The position numbers were made by a program, and so were the translations under genes. DNA of 5,918 nucleotides, from positions 1 to 5,918 of the forward strand of contig JAJDEK010000195.1 of the NCBI GenBank assembly GCA_029259875.1, read 5' to 3'. The notes under the pieces were generated by a model. It saw only the letters and a list, made by a program, of their open reading frames with translations. It made no database searches and was not told the DNA's origin. The DNA comes from Planctomycetaceae bacterium. GTDB taxonomy: Bacteria; Planctomycetota; Planctomycetia; Planctomycetales; Planctomycetaceae. Positions 1 to 5,817 of this stretch are shown here, in pieces. How positions within the stretch are numbered: position 1 is the first letter of the stretch; each line of letters starts with the position of its first letter.

Positions 1-811
1 GATTTTTGACGCCGGTTTCTTCAGGCGGTGGTAACGTGACTGGCGGCAATTCTGGAGCCGCTGGTTCGTTTTCCTCTTGTGGTGGTTGTTGCTGAGGATA
101 ACCCTGAGGCGGCATCTGGTACTGTTGCGGGTAAGCGGGCAACGGCTGCTGAGGATACCCTTGTTGAGGGTAATACTGAGGCGGCATCTGGTACGGGTAT
201 TGTTGTCCTGTAGGCATTGGTTGCCCGGGTGGTATCTGCTGAGGTGGATACGCATACTGCTGAGGAGGATAGCCCGCTTGCTGGGCTTGCTGTTCAGCGG
301 ATAGAATTTGAGTATCCCCAGTATAAACTTCCGGAGCCGGTGCCGCGTCAGGAGCGGGCGTCGTTACTTCTGGAGCCGCAGGAGGTGTTTGAGAGTCGTC
401 TGTCAAGTGGACTGGGATATCAAACACTGTGTCAGACCCTGTCAAAATCTCTCCACTCGAAGGTGCATCAGCAACGACTTGTGGATCAATTTGTGAACTC
501 TCAACATCGGCTGACTTGGTGATGAGAATTTCGAAGTCAAGTTTACCGACTTGGATCTTGTCTTCATGATTCAGTTGAACCTCACCCTTGATTCGCTTTC
601 CATTGACTGAGGTACCATTGGTACTACCAAAGTCACGTAAACGAACGCTGTATTCATCGACAGTGAATACACAATGATGGCGACTTACCATATCGCTATT
701 AGGTCGTAAGTGGCAGTCTTCTTCTCGGCCGATTAAAAACTTTTTGCCGGTGATTGGAATTTGTTTTCCATTATGACGGCCACCAATTACTCTCAACGCA
801 GGTTGCAACAT
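1..811 (-). CDS. FHA-domain protein with Pro/Gln/Tyr-rich tail (3' end cut by the window)
   Basis: The first 270 residues are visible; the reading frame is still open at the window edge. Residues about 5-97 form a forkhead-associated (FHA) domain, a fold known to bind phosphothreonine peptides. The diagnostic residues are all present: G28-R29, S43-R44-H45, and the G62-S-T-N65-G66 loop followed by V69-N70-G71. Residues about 100-175 are acidic and Ser/Pro/Ala-rich, probably a linker. Residues about 178-245 are low complexity, made of Y-P-Q-Q and Q-M-P-P-Q units, followed by an acidic Pro/Glu stretch. No signal peptide or membrane segment is seen in the visible part. The ATG at 809-811 is chosen because a GGAGT ribosome-binding site lies 9 nt upstream and the FHA fold starts right after it. 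The FHA domain makes a role in Ser/Thr-kinase signalling or protein scaffolding likely, but the C-terminal domain, if any, is outside the window and the specific partner is unknown. Confidence 0.9.
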   Translation of the reverse strand, partial: MLQPALRVIGGRHNGKQIPITGKKFLIGREEDCHLRPNSDMVSRHHCVFTVDEYSVRLRDFGSTNGTSVNGKRIKGEVQLNHEDKIQVGKLDFEILITKSADVESSQIDPQVVADAPSSGEILTGSDTVFDIPVHLTDDSQTPPAAPEVTTPAPDAAPAPEVYTGDTQILSAEQQAQQAGYPPQQYAYPPQQIPPGQPMPTGQQYPYQMPPQYYPQQGYPQQPLPAYPQQYQMPPQGYPQQQPPQEENEPAAPELPPVTLPPPEETGVKN

Positions 812-837
812 AAATCGTTCACTCCATAGGTTTCATA

Positions 838-887
838 CAGAACACATTAATTGTTCTGGAATATGGTATGACTGAAATCGTTCAGTC
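838..887. promoter_or_regulatory. Pair of inverted repeats upstream of the FHA gene
   Basis: Two perfect 7-bp inverted repeats lie close together: CAGAACA-N7-TGTTCTG (838-858) and GACTGAA-ATCG-TTCAGTC (870-887). They are 27 to 76 bp upstream of the FHA start codon. Each could be a dimeric repressor or activator site in DNA, or a hairpin in the FHA mRNA leader; the second, with a 4-nt loop, would make a stable RNA hairpin. The first superficially recalls GAAC/GTTC SOS boxes, but its spacing does not fit the usual consensus. The function is inferred from symmetry and position only. Confidence 0.35.
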
Positions 888-1143
888 GTCCTATCTCCGA
901 TGACTTGTTTTTGGGACAAAAGAAGTGTGAAATGAACAAGAAACAGAAATGAGTGAAATAAATTCTAATATTTAAATGAAAGGAGCAAATTACAATGCTC
1001 AACTGGCCCGCATTGTGTGGTTTGACTCACTTCATCGTAAGTAAAAATCCACTACTGTTTTCCGTAACACTAAATTTTCATAGATAAATATATCTACTAC
1101 ATAAGTAACGCTATCATGCCTGTAGTGCTGTGTCAATGAAGAT

Positions 1144-1159
1144 AAAAGACGCAAGCGTC
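1144..1159 (-). terminator. Probable intrinsic terminator after the gcv-lipM operon
   Basis: Read on the minus strand, GACGC-TT-GCGTC (effectively a 4-bp stem with a CTTG tetraloop, or 5 bp with a 2-nt loop) is followed directly by TTTTAT. It begins about 60 nt downstream of the stop codon of the lipM-like gene, where an operon terminator is expected. The stem is short, so efficiency may be modest. On the plus strand the hairpin is not followed by a T-run, which argues for minus-strand use. Confidence 0.4.
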
Positions 1160-1220
1160 ATATTAATAAACCGATAATGTGACTTGATTTTAGTAACCCC
1201 TGATCTCTTACCCGATAAGT

Positions 1221-1997
1221 CTATTTTTTTCGGGAATTCCAGGCAGCTTGGGAATACTTATCTTTTTCCAGATGGCTGGCAAGCAAGAGTTCCTCGTCAG
1301 TCAGGTTTTGAGACTTGAGAGGCAGATTGATCGCTTTGGCAATCACCTGCGAACATTCCTCAGCCAATTGAGTTAGAAATTCTTCTTGATACAAGCCAGT
1401 CTGCTCCGCTTGATTCAGTAGGCCTGGAAAGTGCGGGGCATATTCAGAAGTTAACAGTAACAGGCTGCCATGCTGGACAATTGCACCTCTTCTACGTCTT
1501 TGAGCACTCCCGAGAATTTTATGCCCATGATAGACAAGATCCCGTTCATCACCACGTCCAAAACAGAGAAAAGGTTCTGTCTCGGCGGTTATCGAGACAC
1601 CTCGGAATTCCACTTTGAGATGATGAGCAGACAAGACATCGATCAGTGGTTTATGAATTGTGATATAGAGATCCGGTAATGATTTGGATAGCGGGTGGTT
1701 GGCTGGAATCGTGAAAGAGTAAGTTAGCTCATGATGATGTAAAATGGCTCCGCCTCCTGAGAGCCGGCGCACTGTAGAGAGGTCTTTCCAAACATCGTTT
1801 TTCTGTTCAGTTTCATTTTTTTGAAAATAACCGAGAGAGATTGTGGGATGTTTCCAGCGGTACCAGCGTAACGAACATATATTTTGTGAAGCAGCCGATT
1901 CCAGCAGAGATTCATCAATGGCCATATTCCAACTCCCCGTTAAAGGAGCAGGCTCAATAATCAGACGACAGTGATCCGGGGGTGAAGTATGAGTCAT
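1221..1997 (-). CDS. lipM: LipM-like octanoyltransferase (lipoate-protein ligase A / BPL superfamily)
   Basis: This protein probably transfers octanoyl from octanoyl-ACP to the lipoyl-domain lysine of GcvH, the first step of lipoate assembly in the cytoplasm. Numbering is from the ATG at 1997 (258 aa). N-M-A-I-D-E near 24-29 and R-R-L-S-G-G-G (77-83) followed by H-E-L-T-Y-S form the acyl-binding core. The segment F-L-C-F-G (Cys145) followed by G-H-K-I-L-G-S-A-Q (Lys160) matches, from memory, the Bacillus subtilis LipM arrangement of catalytic Cys and nearby Lys. The C-terminus (H-L-E-K-D-K-Y near 242-248, then W-N) also resembles LipM. The length fits LipM and is short of a full LplA ligase with its accessory domain. 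It follows gcvPB on the same strand, almost certainly in one transcript. The frame extends upstream to a TTG at 2042, 5 nt after the gcvPB stop (273 aa). I prefer the ATG because the extra 15 residues look non-conserved, though neither start has a good ribosome-binding site. The alternative is a lipoate ligase acting on scavenged lipoate. Confidence 0.85.
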   Translation of the reverse strand: MTHTSPPDHCRLIIEPAPLTGSWNMAIDESLLESAASQNICSLRWYRWKHPTISLGYFQKNETEQKNDVWKDLSTVRRLSGGGAILHHHELTYSFTIPANHPLSKSLPDLYITIHKPLIDVLSAHHLKVEFRGVSITAETEPFLCFGRGDERDLVYHGHKILGSAQRRRRGAIVQHGSLLLLTSEYAPHFPGLLNQAEQTGLYQEEFLTQLAEECSQVIAKAINLPLKSQNLTDEELLLASHLEKDKYSQAAWNSRKK

Positions 1998-2047
1998 ACT
2001 GTGAACCAGACTGTAGAGTGACGTATGATATCGCGCATTCAAATTGC

Positions 2048-3517
2048 CTATTGCGGCTCACAGCACTGCAGAATTGGGTTACGGGCCGCTATGACTTCAT
2101 CAGGTCTACTGATGTCGGTGCTGTGTGGTGCCTCACGTAGAAACTCCGGGTCTTCCTTAAGAATCTTGCGGATTGTTTCAGCAAACGCATCCAGAGTTTC
2201 TTTTGATTCAGTTTCCGTTGGTTCGACCATGATGGCTTCAGTCACAACCAATGGGAAATAGACTGTTGGTGCATGAAAACCGAAGTCGAGCAAACGTTTG
2301 GCGATGTCCATCGCTGTGATTCCATTTTCGGACTTAATTTTTGAAGCAGAAGCTACGAATTCATGCATACACAAGTCACCATTGGGAACCGGGAGCACAT
2401 CCTTTAAAATGACTTTGAGATAGTTCGCATTCAAAACCGCATTTTCAGAGACTGCTTTTAAGCCTTCTGCTCCGAGTGTTCTCAGGTAGCAATATCCACG
2501 TACTAAGATTCCGATGTTTCCATAAAATGTTCGGATGCGTCCAATGGACTTGGGTGGGTCTTCCAACACGAACTGATTTTCTGTGGAGTCGGTTTCAGTT
2601 CGTTTGATGACAGGGCCAGGAAGAAAGTCAGCCAGGAAGTCGCGAACCGCAATCGGGCCTGCTCCTGGTCCACCTGCGCCATGGGGGCCGGTGAAAGTTT
2701 TATGAACGTTGAAATGCATCATATCGCCTCCGAAGTCACCGGGGCGAGTGTATCCGAGGATGGCGTTCATGTTTGCACCATCAATGTAAACCAAGCCACC
2801 TGCATCATGCACCATTTGTGCGATCTGTTTGATGTCTTTTTCAAACAGCCCCAATGTATTTGGATTCGTTACCATGAATACAGCCGTCTGGTCATCCAGA
2901 TGTGACTTGAGGTCATCTAAATCAATGAGCCCTTCTTCACTGCTTTCCAGTTGCACACAGTCAAATCCAGCAAGAGCTGCGCTTGCTGGATTAGTTCCGT
3001 GGGCACTGTTAGGGAATAGCACTTTGGTACGCTTTTCTCCACGAGATTCAAAGTATGCTTTCGCAGTCAATAACGCGGTAAATTCTCCCTGTGCTCCCGC
3101 AGCCGGTTGCAGAGAGACGGCAGGTAATCCTGAAATTTCAGCCAGCATTTCCTGCATCCCATAGAGCAATTCCAACATGCCTTGTAGATCAGATGGATTT
3201 TGATACGGGTGCAAATCAACGATTCCAGGTAGCCCCGCCAGCCGTTCATGGCGTTTGGGATTGTATTTCATGGTACAGCTACCCAGAGGGTAAAAGTGAG
3301 TGTCCACACACATATTGAGGGTGGATAAATTGACAAAATGTCGAATGACATCTGGTTCTGTGACTTCAGGCAGATCTGTTGGTTTTGCAGCCAGCGCCGA
3401 TTGGGGGATCAATTCATTCAGTGGTTTTTCGGGAACGTCTGAATCAGGAAACAGAGCGCCACGTCGACCAGGTTGGGAGAGGGCAAACAATAATTCGGTA
3501 GCCAATTGATTTCGCAT
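2048..3517 (-). CDS. gcvPB: Glycine dehydrogenase (decarboxylating) subunit 2, P-protein beta subunit
   Basis: This is the PLP-binding half of the two-subunit P-protein of the glycine cleavage system. With GcvPA it decarboxylates glycine and passes the aminomethyl group to the lipoyl arm of GcvH, releasing CO2. The 489 residues are a normal length for the family. Motifs in order are an N-terminus with E-L-L-F...P-G-R-R-G (8-20), the hallmark Y-P-L-G-S-C-T-M-K-Y-N-P (76-87 region), S-A-H-G-T-N-P-A-S-A (171-180), D-G-A-N-M-N-A (246-252), N-V-H-K-T-F with the PLP Schiff-base Lys273, a Gly-rich loop (279-288), and the C-terminal V-E-P-T-E-T-E-S-K-E (431-440). The ATG start agrees with the conserved N-terminus, although only a weak GAAG precedes it. 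It lies 65 bp after gcvPA on the same strand and 50 bp before the lipM-like gene. No frameshift or missing key residue is seen. Confidence 0.97.
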   Translation of the reverse strand: MRNQLATELLFALSQPGRRGALFPDSDVPEKPLNELIPQSALAAKPTDLPEVTEPDVIRHFVNLSTLNMCVDTHFYPLGSCTMKYNPKRHERLAGLPGIVDLHPYQNPSDLQGMLELLYGMQEMLAEISGLPAVSLQPAAGAQGEFTALLTAKAYFESRGEKRTKVLFPNSAHGTNPASAALAGFDCVQLESSEEGLIDLDDLKSHLDDQTAVFMVTNPNTLGLFEKDIKQIAQMVHDAGGLVYIDGANMNAILGYTRPGDFGGDMMHFNVHKTFTGPHGAGGPGAGPIAVRDFLADFLPGPVIKRTETDSTENQFVLEDPPKSIGRIRTFYGNIGILVRGYCYLRTLGAEGLKAVSENAVLNANYLKVILKDVLPVPNGDLCMHEFVASASKIKSENGITAMDIAKRLLDFGFHAPTVYFPLVVTEAIMVEPTETESKETLDAFAETIRKILKEDPEFLREAPHSTDISRPDEVIAARNPILQCCEPQ

Positions 3518-3582
3518 GTGTATTGCTTCGAAATATCTGAACTAAACTTGGGGATCGTGTTAAGGAGTCGCTTAAATAGATG

Positions 3583-4938
3583 TTATGCTTTTAATGCCAT
3601 CACCAGACGGTCAATTTCTTCCCGCGTTCTTTGTTCGGTTATCGCGACAAGAACTCCAGTCTGGTAAGTCTCGGAATCAGTCTGAAATTCAAAGCGAGAT
3701 AGTTCCGGTCCGAGATCAAAGCCGGCCTGGCGCGCTTTACGTAGTAGATAATCAGGGCCTTCAGAGCAGCTTAGTACAAACTCTTTGAAGAAAGGACGAT
3801 CATTGAATAAAAGACTGATTCCCTCGATTTGGGAAAGTTGTTCGGCAGCGTAATGTGCTTTTCGGCAGGAAAGCTCAGCTACTTCACGAATCCCCTGTTT
3901 CCCGAGGAGGGACAAATAGACTGTGGCCCGGATTGCGATCAACCCCTGGTTACTACAAATATTACTGGTTGCTTTGTCACGACGGATGTGTTGTTCTCGC
4001 GCTTGTAGATTCAGCACAAAACAGGATTTGCCATTTCGGTCGACGGTTTGACCAATCAAGCGTCCGGGCATTCTGCGAACAAATTTTTTGCTGCAGGAAA
4101 ATAAACCCAGATACGGACCACCGAACTGGAGTGGAGTTCCCAGTGACTGTCCTTCTGCAATCGCAATGTCTGCGCCGTAATCCCCTGGGCGATTTAAGAG
4201 ACCGAGGCTGATAGGATCATAGGAAACAACTGATAAAGCGCCGTATTTGTGGGCGATTTCTGTCAGTTGCTCGGCCTCTTCTAGTGTTCCAAAGAAATTA
4301 GGGTGCTGGATGACAAGGCATGCCGTTTGATCATTCATCGCTTTATCAACGTCAGCAGGATCTACGCAACCATTTACACTGGGAACAACGATCACTTCGC
4401 AGTTCAGGTGATTTAAGTACGATTCCACAACCTGTCGATATTCAGGGTGCATTGATCCCAGCAGCACGATTCGATTATGGCGTTTGGTGACCCGCATCGC
4501 CATGAAAGCGGCTTCGCTGACACAAGTGCCTCCTTCATATAAGCTAGCATTCGAAACGTCCATGCCCGTTAATCGGCAGATCAATGACTGAAATTCAAAA
4601 AACGTCTGCAAACTTCCCTGGCTGGCTTCTGCCTGATAGGGAGTGTAGGCCGTATAAAATTCGCCACGTCGGGCAATCTCATCGACAGCAGCGGGAATGA
4701 AATGATCGTAGGCTCCACCACCCAACATACAGACTCGCGAACTCGGGCCGACATTTTTTTCTGCCAGATTCGAGACATGCGTCTGTAGTTCCATTTCCGT
4801 CAGGGCTGGGGGGATATTAAGTTGCCGATTGAGGCGTAACTCTGAAGGAATTGTTGCAAACAAAGCTTCCACAGAGTCAACGCCGATGGCTTGTAGCATT
4901 TCCTGCTGTTGTTCTGGTGTGTTAAAGAGGTAAGGCAC
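3583..4938 (-). CDS. gcvPA: Glycine dehydrogenase (decarboxylating) subunit 1, P-protein alpha subunit
   Basis: This is the partner of GcvPB. It has the aminotransferase-like fold but lacks the PLP lysine, and it completes the active site of glycine decarboxylase. The 451 residues match the family length. Conserved segments are the start (M-L-Q-A-I-G, 14-19, and L-F-A-T-I-P, 26-31), L-G-G-G-A-Y-D-H-F-I-P (72-82), F-Y-T-A-Y-T-P-Y-Q-A-E-A-S-Q-G (94-108), Q-H-P-N-F-F-G (211-217), G-T-P-L-Q-F-G-G-P-Y-L-G (267-278), M-P-G-R-L-I-G-Q-T-V-D (290-300) and R-E-Q-H-I-R-R-D-K-A-T-S-N-I-C (314-328). The start codon is GTG (4936-4938), placed by homology; only a weak GAG sits upstream, so translation initiation may be modest. 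The 191-bp gap before it holds a TATAAT box and a hairpin, so it may have its own promoter or a processed transcript. Confidence 0.97.
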   Translation of the reverse strand: MPYLFNTPEQQQEMLQAIGVDSVEALFATIPSELRLNRQLNIPPALTEMELQTHVSNLAEKNVGPSSRVCMLGGGAYDHFIPAAVDEIARRGEFYTAYTPYQAEASQGSLQTFFEFQSLICRLTGMDVSNASLYEGGTCVSEAAFMAMRVTKRHNRIVLLGSMHPEYRQVVESYLNHLNCEVIVVPSVNGCVDPADVDKAMNDQTACLVIQHPNFFGTLEEAEQLTEIAHKYGALSVVSYDPISLGLLNRPGDYGADIAIAEGQSLGTPLQFGGPYLGLFSCSKKFVRRMPGRLIGQTVDRNGKSCFVLNLQAREQHIRRDKATSNICSNQGLIAIRATVYLSLLGKQGIREVAELSCRKAHYAAEQLSQIEGISLLFNDRPFFKEFVLSCSEGPDYLLRKARQAGFDLGPELSRFEFQTDSETYQTGVLVAITEQRTREEIDRLVMALKA

Positions 4939-4994
4939 TATTCACTCGTTATAAATCAGATGTTGTGATGACGTTGATTGATTCAACTGTTTTG

Positions 4995-5000
4995 ATTATA
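4995..5000 (-). promoter_or_regulatory. Possible internal promoter (-10 box) for gcvPA-gcvPB-lipM
   Basis: A perfect TATAAT reads on the minus strand, with its downstream edge 56 bp before the gcvPA start codon, inside the unusually long gcvH-gcvPA gap. No good -35 element is at 17 bp; the best is TTCCAA at 15 bp spacing, matching 3 of 6 positions. It could give extra gcvPA-gcvPB-lipM transcription independent of gcvH. This is inference from one hexamer and position. Confidence 0.3.
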
Positions 5001-5045
5001 GGCGCGGGGCAACCGTTGGAACTCTCTATTTTGTGATTTTAAGAC

Positions 5046-5072
5046 TGACAGAAATCGCTTCCGTTCCTGTCA
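5046..5072 (-). other. Stem-loop in the gcvH-gcvPA gap
   Basis: On the minus strand the arms TGACAGGAA and TTTCTGTCA can pair over 9 bp (one G-U) around a 9-nt loop that can itself form two more G-C pairs. The outer 6 bp, TGACAG/CTGTCA, are perfect. No T-run follows, so it does not look like an intrinsic terminator. It may stabilise the gcvH 3' end, mark an RNA-processing site, or be an operator upstream of the TATAAT box at 4995-5000. Confidence 0.35.
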
Positions 5073-5129
5073 TTGACTTTGATCAGTGTCTCCTAAAGAA
5101 CAACGGATTCTTAAACGGAGGGCTTTTCT

Positions 5130-5516
5130 TTAGTGTGCTTCAGACTCACAAAACTTGCGATAGTCATCGGCATTCATGAACAGATCCAGCTCTGCAGGAT
5201 TCGACATCTTGACTTTTGTGATCCAGCCAGTACCGAAGGGGTCGTCCGAAAGTGGTGACTGGTCATCGACCAGAGCAGTGTTTGCTTCAGTGATTTCACC
5301 GCTGACTGGCGAATATAAGTCACTGACAGCTTTGACACTCTCTACTTCCCCGAATACCTTGCCTGCTTCACAGTTTGAACCGACTTCTGGAAGTTCGATG
5401 TAAACGAGATCCGTCAACTGGTTGACAGCAAAATCGGTGATTCCCATAGTTGCAATCTCACCTTCAACGCCGACCCACTCGTGAGTTTTTGTAAATTTTA
5501 AGTTGCCCTGATCCAT
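5130..5516 (-). CDS. gcvH: Glycine cleavage system H-protein (lipoyl carrier)
   Basis: This small cytoplasmic carrier shuttles the aminomethyl intermediate of glycine cleavage between P-, T- and L-proteins on a lipoyl-lysine arm. The 128 residues are the usual length. T-H-E-W (11-14) starts the conserved fold. G-I-T-D-F-A (25-30) is followed by the lipoylation segment G-E-V-E-S-V-K-A (56-63), in which Lys62 is the modified residue. P-V-S-G-E-I (70-75) and G-T-G-W-I (95-99) complete the barrel. The ATG at 5514-5516 has an AGAGGG ribosome-binding site 10 nt upstream and gives the standard N-terminus. It is the first gcv gene in transcriptional order. gcvT, often directly upstream in other bacteria, is not there; a 301-bp leader and rpiB are found instead. 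In a LipM-type pathway GcvH is also the primary octanoyl acceptor, which fits the lipM-like gene at the end of the cluster. Confidence 0.97.
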   Translation of the reverse strand: MDQGNLKFTKTHEWVGVEGEIATMGITDFAVNQLTDLVYIELPEVGSNCEAGKVFGEVESVKAVSDLYSPVSGEITEANTALVDDQSPLSDDPFGTGWITKVKMSNPAELDLFMNADDYRKFCESEAH

Positions 5517-5817
5517 GTTTGCAAAACCCTCTGTTCTATTTCTTCACTCAAGAATCCAAAGTAGCGAATGACTTGAGAAAAGAAGCCTTAAGTTCCCTGG
5601 TAACTCTTCGTTGACGATACAGAGATTTGGTCTGTTTGAAAAGGAATCTGTGCGGGAAATTCCACGACTACCACAGTATATCTGCAAGATCAGGATGTTG
5701 CGCCAAATAGTGTTTCGCAAGACTTTGAACGTTTTGCGTTCAGGAAGACACAGTCTGTCTAAAATACTACGCAAAAGAGTGGGGGATATCTGTTTAGATT
5801 TAATGAGCCAATGAAAA
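5517..5817. other. Leader/intergenic region between rpiB and gcvH
   Basis: This 301-bp stretch has no convincing gene. A 76-codon minus-strand ORF with a TTG start crosses it but has no ribosome-binding site and no recognisable protein features. On the minus strand a weak promoter-like pair is visible: TTTTCA (5637-5642) and TATCGT (5614-5619), 17 bp apart, each matching 4 of 6 consensus positions. The part nearest rpiB holds several short self-complementary segments (5716-5776) that can fold in alternative ways. I looked for the conserved cores of a glycine riboswitch and did not find them. No clear T-run terminator for rpiB is seen. Confidence 0.6.
5716..5776 (-). promoter_or_regulatory. 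Possible attenuator-like set of competing stems in the gcvH leader
   Basis: Read on the minus strand, TTTTGCG (5770-5776) can pair over 7 bp with CGCAAAA (5732-5738), enclosing a small hairpin AGACA-N5-TGTCT (5746-5760). The same CGCAAAA segment can instead form the local hairpin TGAACG-CAAAA-CGTTCA (5726-5742), or pair through CGCAA with the following TTGCG (5716-5720). These folds exclude one another, as in leader attenuators. No expression platform such as a T-run terminator is evident, so the regulatory role is a hypothesis. Confidence 0.25.

Larger units (their letters stand above)
812..1220. other. Intergenic region between the FHA gene and the lipM-like gene
   Basis: This 409-bp AT-rich stretch has no convincing gene. 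It must contain the promoter of the minus-strand FHA gene and the 3' end of the gcv-lipM transcript. Visible elements are a GGAGT ribosome-binding site (821-825), two perfect 7-bp inverted repeats (838-858 and 870-887), a 10-bp direct repeat AAATCGTTCA (812-821 and 875-884), an AT-rich inverted repeat TAGATA-AATA-TATCTA (1081-1096), and a terminator-like hairpin (1144-1159). A 30-codon plus-strand ORF (995-1087) has a good AAAGGAG ribosome-binding site, but nothing else supports it. I could not pick out a clear -35/-10 pair for the FHA gene. Confidence 0.7.

Noticed and set aside
217..522. 101-codon plus-strand ORF opposite the FHA gene
   Set aside because: It is antisense to a well-supported FHA coding region, and its translation has no recognisable features. 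The open frame follows from the repetitive composition of the tail.
838..858. SOS (LexA) box in CAGAACA-N7-TGTTCTG
   Set aside because: The GAAC/GTTC half-sites are separated by 9 bp, unlike the usual 4-bp spacing of the Gram-positive-type box, and the downstream gene has no link to DNA repair.
1995..2038. ATG at 2036-2038 as the start of the lipM-like gene
   Set aside because: It is in a different reading frame from the conserved protein and soon runs into a stop. Only the TTG at 2042 and the ATG at 1997 are in frame.
3561..3788. Plus-strand TAAGGAG followed by an ATG-led 67-codon frame
   Set aside because: Despite the ribosome-binding-site-like sequence, the frame runs antisense through the conserved C-terminus of gcvPA and its protein is not recognisable.
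5544..5774. 76-codon minus-strand ORF between rpiB and gcvH
   Set aside because: It starts with TTG, has no ribosome-binding site, resembles no known family, and overlaps the self-complementary leader segments. It is more likely an open frame by chance in the gcvH leader.
5517..5817. Glycine riboswitch upstream of gcvH
   Set aside because: The expected conserved core segments of the gcvT-type glycine aptamer are not visible on the minus strand here or in the gcvH-gcvPA gap.
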